From an uncultured Rhizobiaceae group bacterium (GTDB taxonomy: Bacteria > Pseudomonadota > Alphaproteobacteria > Rhizobiales > Rhizobiaceae): a DNA stretch of 12,409 bases. This document shows, piece after piece, positions 1 to 6,597 of the stretch; positions within the stretch are counted from its first letter, which is position 1; every line of letters starts with the position of its first letter. The stretch covers positions 1-12,409 of the forward strand of contig CAJQOR010000002.1 in the NCBI GenBank assembly GCA_905479965.1. The letters run 5' to 3'. The translations under genes were made by a program, and so were the position numbers. The notes beneath the pieces were generated by a model. It did no database searches. It saw nothing but the letters and a program-made list of their open reading frames with translations, and had not been told where the DNA came from.

Positions 1-266
1 CCTTGGATACAATGGTCTGGCCACAACACCTGCGGCCCATATGGCATATCAATCAGTGACATAACCTCAGCACCTTCATGGGACGAGGCAAATGATGAAT
101 GTCCTGCCGGATGCCAATCCTGAGTTAAAACGATTGTTTGAAACTCAGACATTAATGCGTTTACCCCCGTGACGATTAGATCACCCTCGTTCACCGCAAG
201 TGCGCCACCGGGACAAAAGTCATTTTGAATATCAATTACAATTAGCGCTTCGTTTGCAGCTCTCAT
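1..266 (-). CDS. pncA: Nicotinamidase (isochorismatase family), 3' part cut off by the window edge
   Basis: Nicotinamidase hydrolyses nicotinamide to nicotinate and ammonia in the cytoplasm, feeding NAD salvage; many homologues also act on pyrazinamide. The visible 88 codons begin MRAANEALIVIDIQNDF and carry the family hallmarks: the catalytic Asp12 in the VIDIQNDF strand, then CPGGALAV, then the metal-binding DWHPAGH block (Asp50, His52, probably His56), and WPDHC with metal ligand His85. The catalytic Lys and Cys would lie beyond position 1 and cannot be checked. The ATG at 266-264 follows an AGAGG ribosome-binding site about ten bases upstream. The gene is on the same strand as the liv-type transporter genes and begins 78 bp after the last of them. 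No hairpin plus T-run lies between, so it could be the last member of that operon. Gene identity is firm; the operon link is inference. Confidence 0.92.
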   Translation of the reverse strand, partial: MRAANEALIVIDIQNDFCPGGALAVNEGDLIVTGVNALMSEFQTIVLTQDWHPAGHSSFASSHEGAEVMSLIDMPYGPQVLWPDHCIQ

Positions 267-344
267 TTTTGGGGTATCCTCTTACTATCAGCTCTCAAGA
301 CAATATCTCAAACAATTAAGCTGCGGCAAGAGATCGCTCATAAA

Positions 345-1040
345 TCAAACACCCAAATAGCGTTTAATTTTATCAGGTGCAGCGCCCAACTCTTTGGCTG
401 TTAATGTTTCAACTGACTTTCCATTTTCAATCATGCTCACACGATCAGCCAAGGCCAACACCGCATCTATTCTCTGCTCAACAAGAATAATTGCAAAACC
501 TTCTTTTTTCATCTTTAAGATAACCTGCCGAATTTGCTCAATCATCGAGGGCTGCAAGCCTTCAGTTGGCTCGTCAAGTAATAAGACTTTCGGGCGTAGC
601 GCCAGCGCACGTGCGGTGGCTAACATCTGCTGCTCACCACCCGATAATGTGCCCGCACGTTGATCAAGCCGCTCGCCTAGTCTTGGGAATAAGTCTAGCA
701 CCCAGTCTTTGGTGTCAGCGCTCACTTTGCGCACCATCAACCCCATTTCTATATTTTCTCGCACGGTCAACTCCGGGAAAAGTCGACGCCCTTGCGGGAT
801 ATAACCAATACCACGTTTGGGAATTTCGTGTCCGGGCAAAGTATTGATCAATTCATCTTCAAGCGAAATTCCACCACTCGATATTTTAACAATACCCATG
901 ATCGATTTTAATAATGTGGTTTTACCAGCGCCATTACGACCCATCACGCAAAGAATTTCACCAGACGCAACATTTAGCGAAACACCATGCAACACTTCAA
1001 CCTGCCCGTAACCGGCATATATGTCTTTTACATCAAGCAT
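345..1040 (-). CDS. livF: Branched-chain amino acid-type ABC transporter ATP-binding protein LivF
   Basis: This is the second of two ATPase subunits that energise a hydrophobic-amino-acid-type (HAAT) importer at the inner face of the cytoplasmic membrane. At 231 residues it has the normal LivF length. It shows Walker A GRNGAGKT (34-41), the Q-loop at Gln83, the signature LSGGEQQ (132-138) and Walker B VLLLDEP with Asp156-Glu157. The switch position reads VEQR rather than the usual EH; Gln at this place is a common LivF trait, so I do not treat it as damage. The start ATG overlaps the 3' end of livG by 8 bases, implying translational coupling. It is the last transporter gene, followed 78 bp later by pncA. 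Substrate cannot be inferred from this subunit; 'livF' marks the family, not proven leucine transport. Confidence 0.92.
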   Translation of the reverse strand: MLDVKDIYAGYGQVEVLHGVSLNVASGEILCVMGRNGAGKTTLLKSIMGIVKISSGGISLEDELINTLPGHEIPKRGIGYIPQGRRLFPELTVRENIEMGLMVRKVSADTKDWVLDLFPRLGERLDQRAGTLSGGEQQMLATARALALRPKVLLLDEPTEGLQPSMIEQIRQVILKMKKEGFAIILVEQRIDAVLALADRVSMIENGKSVETLTAKELGAAPDKIKRYLGV

Positions 1041-1764
1041 CTTCAGACGTCCCCAGATATGCGCTTTGGACAGATTTGTTTTGGCGAATTTCCGATGGCG
1101 AGCCTTCCGCTAGTAATTCACCGAAATTCAGCACCGCAATATGATCCGCAGATTTCATCACAACATCCATATTATGCTCAATCAATAAAATCGTCGTGTC
1201 ACCAGCCAAAGATTTAATGAGCGCGATAAACTCTTCTACTTCCGATTCAGATAACCCTTGCGTTGGCTCATCAAGAATGAAAAGTTTTGGACTCTGCGCA
1301 AGGCCCATGGCAATTTCCAGAATACGCTGATGTCCATAACTCAAATCACCGGCTATTTGATCTGCGCGATCAGACAAATTCACCTGCGTTAGAACTTCAG
1401 ATACCGCCTCACTGATCTCTTTGCTTTTAAGTTTCTTAGCACGACGTAATGACAATTCAACATTGCGCGTAACAGTCAGCCCGGGGAAGATAGATGTGAT
1501 CTGAAACGTATAAGCAATTCCAAGTCGGATCCGTAGATGGGCAGGTAACGAACTAATATCCCGACCATTAAAATAAACACGTCCAGAAGTTGCCGGTATT
1601 CTGCCGCATAACATCCCCACAAAGGTTGTTTTGCCAGCGCCGTTTGGTCCAATCAGCGCAGTGATAAGGCCTTCTTGCAACTTAAAATCAATATCAGTAT
1701 TGGCCTGCAAACCACCAAACGATTTGCTTAAACCTTTTGTCTCCAAAATAGTTACGGAAGCCAT
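1033..1764 (-). CDS. livG: Branched-chain amino acid-type ABC transporter ATP-binding protein LivG
   Basis: First ATPase subunit of the HAAT-type importer, pairing with LivF. The 243-residue protein has Walker A GPNGAGKT (39-46), Gln88 in the Q-loop, signature LSYGHQR (141-147; most LivG have LSYGQQR), Walker B LFILDEP with Asp165-Glu166, and the switch histidine in IEHN (His197). All catalytic positions are intact. The start ATG sits 13 bases inside the 3' end of livM and is preceded by a strong GGAGG eight bases upstream, which supports this start. Its own end overlaps livF by 8 bases. The compact overlaps show one co-transcribed, co-translated unit. The C-terminal segment is close to standard length, so this is not a LivM-LivG fusion. 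Confidence 0.92.
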   Translation of the reverse strand: MASVTILETKGLSKSFGGLQANTDIDFKLQEGLITALIGPNGAGKTTFVGMLCGRIPATSGRVYFNGRDISSLPAHLRIRLGIAYTFQITSIFPGLTVTRNVELSLRRAKKLKSKEISEAVSEVLTQVNLSDRADQIAGDLSYGHQRILEIAMGLAQSPKLFILDEPTQGLSESEVEEFIALIKSLAGDTTILLIEHNMDVVMKSADHIAVLNFGELLAEGSPSEIRQNKSVQSAYLGTSEDA

Positions 1765-2696
1765 GTTAGATACCTCCGTCGTAATTCACCGGCTAACCCT
1801 TGTGGGGCAAACAGCGTGAGCAAGACCAAAGCAAGACCTGCAATAAGCATATATGCAGGTGTGATAGCACTTGAATAATCGATCAAATAGAACATAAAGA
1901 TCGTGCCAATTAGCGGCCCAATAGTGACGCCAGCGCCGCCAAGTAGTACCCACAACAATGGGAAAATAGAATATTGCACCGTTGCAAATGTTGCCCCAGC
2001 ATAGCCAAAAAGCAACGCATAGGCAGCACCTGCAGAGCCAGACATGACGCCAGATATAATAACTGCCTGCAATTTTAGTCGCATAACATCATACCCGAGC
2101 ATGGTCGCGCGCTCTTCATTTTCACGAATGGCAACAAGCGCTAAGCCAAAACCAGAGCGCACGATATAAGCTATGATAAAAAAGCAGATCGCAAATAATA
2201 GTAAAGCTGCAAAGAAGCGTCCCATTGGACTGGTTAAATCAATCATGCCAACCATTCGATCAGCTTGTTGGATAACAAAGCCCTCATCACCACGTGTATA
2301 TTCGCCGAAATAAAGGATCGTCAGATAACCCGCTTGCGCGAACATCAATGTCACGATCATAAACGCAACACCCGTTGTTCGCAGCGCTAAAAACCCCACA
2401 CAGATGGAGACGACAAGCGCCAGCAATAATCCTGCAACTAATGCAAAGATTGGATTGAAATCCCAGTACTGCATCGCAAGTCCAAGGCCATACATGCCAG
2501 CTGCGAAAAACAACGCGTGCCCAAGACTTAACAGTCCAGTATAGCCAAAGAGAAGATTATAACCCATCGCGTAAACAGCCAGAACTAAAATGCGCGCTAA
2601 GTTACCTGAATGATATTCCGGCAAGATAAAAAATGAGACGGCCAGAACGACGACAATTCCGATATGCAGCCAGTTCGAACGCTGAGTATCCGTCAT
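1752..2696 (-). CDS. livM: Branched-chain amino acid-type ABC transporter permease LivM
   Basis: Inner-membrane permease of the HAAT importer; with LivH it forms the translocation path. The 314-residue protein is almost entirely hydrophobic helices. It carries the LivM hallmark GYTGLLSLGHALFF (51-64) and a cytoplasmic coupling-helix region RENEERATMLGYDV (191-204), the place where LivG/LivF dock. It ends with the usual GLxLVLLxLFxPQGL-like tail (about 286-300) and a short basic end. The start ATG shares four bases (ATGA) with the stop codon of livH, a classic reinitiation arrangement. I see no extra N-terminal domain such as longer LivM proteins of E. coli have, so it is the short form common in alphaproteobacteria. 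Confidence 0.91.
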   Translation of the reverse strand: MTDTQRSNWLHIGIVVVLAVSFFILPEYHSGNLARILVLAVYAMGYNLLFGYTGLLSLGHALFFAAGMYGLGLAMQYWDFNPIFALVAGLLLALVVSICVGFLALRTTGVAFMIVTLMFAQAGYLTILYFGEYTRGDEGFVIQQADRMVGMIDLTSPMGRFFAALLLFAICFFIIAYIVRSGFGLALVAIRENEERATMLGYDVMRLKLQAVIISGVMSGSAGAAYALLFGYAGATFATVQYSIFPLLWVLLGGAGVTIGPLIGTIFMFYLIDYSSAITPAYMLIAGLALVLLTLFAPQGLAGELRRRYLTWLP

Positions 2697-3619
2697 GAGC
2701 GAATTTTCCCCATAAGTCCTTGTGGCCTAAAGACTAGGACCATAGCCACCAATAAGGTTGCTAAAATTTTAGCAAGCGTTGGAGAGAAAAACACTGAAAT
2801 AACGCCATCACTCATGCCAATCAAAACCGCAGCAATCACCGTTCCAGGTAAGCTACCCAAGCCGCCAATAATTACCACAATGAAGGACAGCAATAATGGA
2901 TCATGACCCATAAGATAGTGGGCTTGCTGAACGGGCACCACTAAAACTGCACCCATGGCGGCTAAACCTGCGCCCAAACCAAACACCCACGCATAAACCC
3001 GCTTTACCGGAACACCAAATGCACGTGCCATTTCGCTATCTTGCTGGGTTGCGCGCATGATAAGGCCAATTTTTGTTTTGGTCATCAATACCCAAAGCGC
3101 AGTTAAGATCACAATCGCCGCAAAAATAATGAATAACTTATAGCTCGTAATGGAAAGCCCCCAAGGCCAGTATATCTCAAAACCATTATCTCCAAATTCA
3201 AACCACGGAATGGCCAATCTCTGATTAAATGGCGCTTCAACGGGACGCGCTTCGGGACCAAAAGTCATCAATGTGACTTGTTGAATTATGTATAAAAGCC
3301 CAATCGTACCGACAATCGTGCGGTCAGGGTCGTAATCAATTTTCTGCAAAACGAGCCGATCCGCAACAGCTGCGATGACACCGACAAGCAGTGGGGCAAA
3401 AATAAGCGCTGCGATAAACCCAACAGCTGGGTGTCCACCCAATATATGTGCAACCCACCAGGCAATAACTGCACCCAGCATAAAAAATTCACCATGCGCG
3501 ACATTTACAACGCGCATGATGCCAAAAACAATACTCAGGCCCATCGCCGTCATTGCTAAAACTGCTGCAATAACTGCACCCTCAAGGGAGGCAAGAATTA
3601 GATGCGGCCCAAATTCCAT
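2693..3619 (-). CDS. livH: Branched-chain amino acid-type ABC transporter permease LivH
   Basis: Second membrane permease of the HAAT importer. The 308 residues contain the family block GLSIVFGIMRVVNVAHGEFF (27-46), the cytoplasmic coupling motif around RATQQDSEMARAFGVPV (189-205), and the conserved GGLGSLPGTVIAA (252-264) near the C-terminus, ending FRPQGLMGKIRS. Length is usual for LivH and clearly shorter than urea-type UrtB proteins with an added periplasmic domain, which argues against a urea transporter. The start at 3619 has only a weak purine-rich site (GAGAAAA) and lies 37 bases after the stop of the binding-protein gene. Lower translation than the binding protein would fit the usual excess of binding protein over permease. 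Confidence 0.91.
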   Translation of the reverse strand: MEFGPHLILASLEGAVIAAVLAMTAMGLSIVFGIMRVVNVAHGEFFMLGAVIAWWVAHILGGHPAVGFIAALIFAPLLVGVIAAVADRLVLQKIDYDPDRTIVGTIGLLYIIQQVTLMTFGPEARPVEAPFNQRLAIPWFEFGDNGFEIYWPWGLSITSYKLFIIFAAIVILTALWVLMTKTKIGLIMRATQQDSEMARAFGVPVKRVYAWVFGLGAGLAAMGAVLVVPVQQAHYLMGHDPLLLSFIVVIIGGLGSLPGTVIAAVLIGMSDGVISVFFSPTLAKILATLLVAMVLVFRPQGLMGKIRS

Positions 3620-3656
3620 TATTTTTTCTCAGTCTAAAAACGTTAAAAGTTACAGA

Positions 3657-4955
3657 TTAGAAAGACTGTGTTGTGTAATCCACTTCGTCTTCATACAACG
3701 TGTCCTCGATTGAGGTTGTATGTGAAACTACGAGTTTTCCATCTGTGACCTTTGAGATGTATTGAGATCCAAATGTCTGGTGTGTTTTGCCATTAAAGAG
3801 CTTTGCACCCTGCGGATGATCATCTGACATTGGTATGTCTGACATTGCTTCAACAGCTTCAATCAACTTGGAACGATCTTCTGGACCGCGATAGCCAGCA
3901 GACTCCATTCCAGCTTTGACAATATTGAGCGTTTCCCAACACCCGAACATGTGCGCAAATGTCGATACATCTTTTGAATCTGATGTTGACGCACCTTTAT
4001 CATCCACACCGACCGCTTCACGGTACAATTTATCATGTGATGTTTGATTTGCCTGTGCGTGTCGCGGCATACCTTCCCAGAAATATGTACCTTCTAAAAA
4101 TTCAAGACCTGGGCTATTGATATCAACCGCTTCTAAACTATCGATAAAGCCGAAGATTTCAGGGCGGCTTGGACCGAAGAATTCACCCAGTTCTTTCACA
4201 AAGGTCAGAACTGCCGGGCCCACCATGACGTGATATACAACATCTGTGTCACGTGGAATTTTCGGGAAGTATTTCGTAAATGATGTCTCAGCCGGAGGCA
4301 CTGCAATTTTAGCAACAACATTTCCACCCTCACGCTCAATCGCTTCACTAAAGAAATCACGGTGATCATGACCAAAAGCAAAGTCAGGGTAAATCATTGT
4401 AACCTTCTTACCAAGATTGTTACCAACAAATGGCGCCATAGCCTGGACCTGACTTTTCACATCTGTGATGCCGGGCTGAAGTGTGTATCTGTTGAGCTTG
4501 CCACTTGCCACATGGTGTCCTTCTGAAACGACAAAATACGGTAGTTTCAACTCGCCTGCACGTGGTGCAGATCCAAAAACAACGTGACTGAACAAAGTCC
4601 CAAATGCGATATCGCAATTATGCTGAGATGCAAATTTCTCCACCACTTCCGCGCCACGCTTAGGGTCTGTGCCATCATCTTCGGCAACGACTTCAACCGG
4701 ACGACCATTAATGCCACCCATGTCATTGATGCGCTTCACAGCAGCTTGCGTCGTGCGATCATACCAACGACCATAAGCTGCGCCAATACCTGTTCTGTGA
4801 ACTTGAAAACCAATCTTAATCGGCTCTGATGTTTGCGCTTGCGCATAACCCATCATCTTCGGCAAACCTGTTGTTGCCAAGAGCGCACCTGCACCAATTC
4901 CCTTGAGTGTGTTGCGGCGGGAGACCAGTTTCGATCCCTTCTTCTTATCAGTCAT
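3657..4955 (-). CDS. Tat-exported periplasmic substrate-binding protein of a HAAT-type ABC importer
   Basis: This is the extracytoplasmic receptor that captures the substrate and delivers it to LivHMGF. The 432-residue protein starts with a charged n-region and a twin-arginine motif SRRNTLK (12-18), a hydrophobic stretch, and a likely cleavage after Ala40 (AQA/Q). That points to export of a folded protein by the Tat system. The mature part is a type-1 periplasmic binding fold (Peripla_BP_6 style): IKIGFQVHRTG (46-56) opening, AVKRINDMGGINGRPVEVV (72-90), EDDGTDP (92-98), and the second-lobe region around KKVTMIYPDFAFGHD (183-197). The start follows an AGAGGAAC ribosome-binding site. It is the first gene of the transporter operon. 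Ligand is unknown: homologues bind leucine-type amino acids, amides, urea or aromatic acids, and I cannot choose among them. Confidence 0.9.
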   Translation of the reverse strand: MTDKKKGSKLVSRRNTLKGIGAGALLATTGLPKMMGYAQAQTSEPIKIGFQVHRTGIGAAYGRWYDRTTQAAVKRINDMGGINGRPVEVVAEDDGTDPKRGAEVVEKFASQHNCDIAFGTLFSHVVFGSAPRAGELKLPYFVVSEGHHVASGKLNRYTLQPGITDVKSQVQAMAPFVGNNLGKKVTMIYPDFAFGHDHRDFFSEAIEREGGNVVAKIAVPPAETSFTKYFPKIPRDTDVVYHVMVGPAVLTFVKELGEFFGPSRPEIFGFIDSLEAVDINSPGLEFLEGTYFWEGMPRHAQANQTSHDKLYREAVGVDDKGASTSDSKDVSTFAHMFGCWETLNIVKAGMESAGYRGPEDRSKLIEAVEAMSDIPMSDDHPQGAKLFNGKTHQTFGSQYISKVTDGKLVVSHTTSIEDTLYEDEVDYTTQSF

Positions 4956-5062
4956 TTTCGTTCCTCTCTGGAGCTAATATGGATAATCCTGCGATGGCAG
5001 TTTGTATGTATACTAATGAATTGTCCAGCCCTTTTTTCTAAAATTAATTGCCAGAAGAGCGC
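4956..5062 (-). promoter_or_regulatory. Leader/promoter region of the binding protein-liv operon
   Basis: This 107-bp gap separates the transporter operon from the upstream membrane-protein gene on the same strand and is the natural place for the operon promoter. Read on the minus strand it contains TGGACA (5027-5022), which resembles a -35 box, but the matching -10 position is poor. A GTATAC palindrome (5008-5013) lies just downstream and could be an operator core, though six bases are too few to argue strongly. The AGAGGAAC ribosome-binding site close to the ATG is the only clear element. Promoter placement is inference. Confidence 0.3.
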
Positions 5063-6520
5063 CTAAGCGCCCTTTGGCGCTGCCAATAACCAAAGACCAA
5101 ACCATGTATAAGTTGCCATAAAAACCGCAATAGGAATATGGAAGAAAGCTGCTTCTTTCCACGTTTTAAAACGTTCTGCGATCACATAATGTGCCATCAG
5201 AACGGCGATAACATGGCCGAACACAACAAGGCTTGCCTGAGTTAACCAAATGCGTCTCACACTCGCAACTTCATTAAGATAGCCGGTTGTAACTTGATAG
5301 TTTTCAAGCCCTAAATAGTTCGATCCATTGCCCAAGGGATCCGATAATGCGGCGATTAGATACTGTCCATTAATCATGAGTGTCGTTAAATAATGCGATG
5401 CATGATAAACCGCTGCAATGGGTAAGACAGAGATCGCAAGCACAGCAAAAAGATCAACAAAGACAATCGGTTTACCTTCAGCGCGCTCATCCCCTAAACG
5501 AAGTTTGTTTACAATTTTTATTCCAGCCCAAATACAGATTGCAAATATCAAATAGAGCAAAAGATTAGCGGCTAAAATCCCTAATGTTGATTGCCAAACC
5601 ACAGCAGATCGACCAGGGAAGGCTAGTGGATTAACATCAATTTGCACCAGCCACCAGAAGGTTTCATTCACGCCATCAAAGCTTCCTGAACCCAAAACTG
5701 AAAGTAAGAAAAAGGCCTGCATTATCGAAATATTACGATTTTCTAATGCCTGCCAACCAGGCAAACCAAGGCGCCAGCCTTCGCCACTGGGTAATATTTT
5801 AACCGGTGATAACTGAGATAAAAGCGCAAATAAAACACTAAAACACTCGACCTGTTTGCACCAAACTTGAGCCCCAAAAACAATCATCCCTACAAAAGTG
5901 AAAACCACATAGCCTAATACAAAATTTGAAAGCCGAGCCGGATCATCGGGCGCAATATCGGCTATAATGAAAGCATAAAATGCGACAAAAACAAGTATTG
6001 CGGGCAAGCAACCGATCCAGTGCGGGAGTTTGAGCCCCAAGCCAATATGATGCAGAAATCGATTATACAAACCGCTCCATGGATTAATCCAAGCCCAGAT
6101 ATTTCCAAATACGCTGTGCATCATGAAGATCGCGATCCACCAAAACGTCCATATTGATAAGGGAAGCATATTGACCAATGGATCACGTGAGCCAACTACA
6201 CCAATTACGATGAGAAAAAGCACGATACCCAGCACCGCGATACTCACGAGATCTTTTAACAATTGATTCTGAAATATGAAATCGAATGATGGAAGACGTA
6301 TTTGCACTGGCTTGAAGAATAAAAACACTCGATCATGCGGCAATAAAGTAACAAGCAGCATCGAGGCGATAACAGCAAGGCAACCGCTTATGATGTAAAT
6401 ATTAGTCGGCAAGAGCAGAACAATACCCTGTTCGGAGACGTGTGCCATTGCAAGATTTGCACTTGCCCAAAGACCAAAAATCGCCAAAATGAGCGTGCTT
6501 AGCAATGCTCTAACTCTCAT
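5063..6520 (-). CDS. Polytopic membrane protein of the 'fenitrothion hydrolase' annotation family
   Basis: A 485-residue integral membrane protein whose molecular role is not established. A cleavable signal peptide is likely (MRVRALLSTLILAIF..., cut after AMA at 26). About ten membrane helices follow, roughly at 39-60, 90-110, 120-142, 170-190, 198-218, 264-280, 312-334, 353-372, 425-445 and 459-480. Family traits I recognise are AHVSEQGIVLLLPT (26-39), SVFGNIWAWINPWSGLYN (136-153), LGSGSFDGVNETFWW (276-290), YHASHYL (372-378), SDPLG (393-397), FGHVIAVLMAH (434-444) and the C-terminal GLWLLAAP. Such proteins are often called fenitrothion hydrolase after membrane-bound organophosphate-degrading enzymes, but most occur where no pesticide role is likely. 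Histidines 373, 376, 436 and 444 sit in or beside membrane helices and could bind a metal or haem. AAGGAGA eight bases before the ATG supports this start. The gene is divergent from the PCuAC-like gene. Confidence 0.8.
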   Translation of the reverse strand: MRVRALLSTLILAIFGLWASANLAMAHVSEQGIVLLLPTNIYIISGCLAVIASMLLVTLLPHDRVFLFFKPVQIRLPSFDFIFQNQLLKDLVSIAVLGIVLFLIVIGVVGSRDPLVNMLPLSIWTFWWIAIFMMHSVFGNIWAWINPWSGLYNRFLHHIGLGLKLPHWIGCLPAILVFVAFYAFIIADIAPDDPARLSNFVLGYVVFTFVGMIVFGAQVWCKQVECFSVLFALLSQLSPVKILPSGEGWRLGLPGWQALENRNISIMQAFFLLSVLGSGSFDGVNETFWWLVQIDVNPLAFPGRSAVVWQSTLGILAANLLLYLIFAICIWAGIKIVNKLRLGDERAEGKPIVFVDLFAVLAISVLPIAAVYHASHYLTTLMINGQYLIAALSDPLGNGSNYLGLENYQVTTGYLNEVASVRRIWLTQASLVVFGHVIAVLMAHYVIAERFKTWKEAAFFHIPIAVFMATYTWFGLWLLAAPKGA

Positions 6521-6539
6521 AGCAATTTTCTCCTTAAGC

Positions 6540-6567
6540 TTGACACCGATTTGCCAAAGAATAATGT
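6540..6567 (+). promoter_or_regulatory. Candidate sigma70-type promoter for the PCuAC-like gene and hglS
   Basis: A perfect TTGACA -35 box (6540-6545) is followed after 16 bases by TAATGT (6562-6567), a mediocre -10. Transcription would begin near 6574, leaving a short leader before the ATG at 6598. That fits the ATG start and argues against a TTG start at 6568. It lies in the intergenic region shared with the divergent membrane-protein gene. The -35 match is seen directly; promoter activity is inferred. Confidence 0.4.
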
Positions 6568-6597
6568 TTGCTTACTTACAACAACGGATCGACGCTG

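Noticed and set aside
1752..3619. Urea-type (UrtBC) identity for the two permeases
   Set aside because: LivH-like permease lacks the long N-terminal extension of many UrtB proteins, livM is short, and no urease gene is nearby; a generic HAAT assignment is safer.
3375..3713. Plus-strand open frame of 112 codons antisense to livH, and similar frames elsewhere
   Set aside because: It is a shadow of well-supported coding sequence on the other strand, with no ribosome-binding site and an amino-acid composition unlike a real protein.
5006..5015. GTATAC palindrome as a GntR-type operator for the transporter operon
   Set aside because: Only the six central bases are symmetric; the flanks do not extend the palindrome and no regulator gene is next to it.
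5066..5081. Hairpin AGCGCC-CTTT-GGCGCT at the end of the membrane-protein gene as a terminator
   Set aside because: The six-base stem is perfect, but on the minus strand no T-run follows directly and it lies inside the last codons, so it is not a convincing intrinsic terminator.
6568..6597. Upstream in-frame TTG start extending the PCuAC-like protein by ten residues
   Set aside because: The extension (LTYNNGSTL) is not signal-like, has no good ribosome-binding site, and would start upstream of or at the likely transcription start. The ATG at 6598 begins right at the signal sequence.
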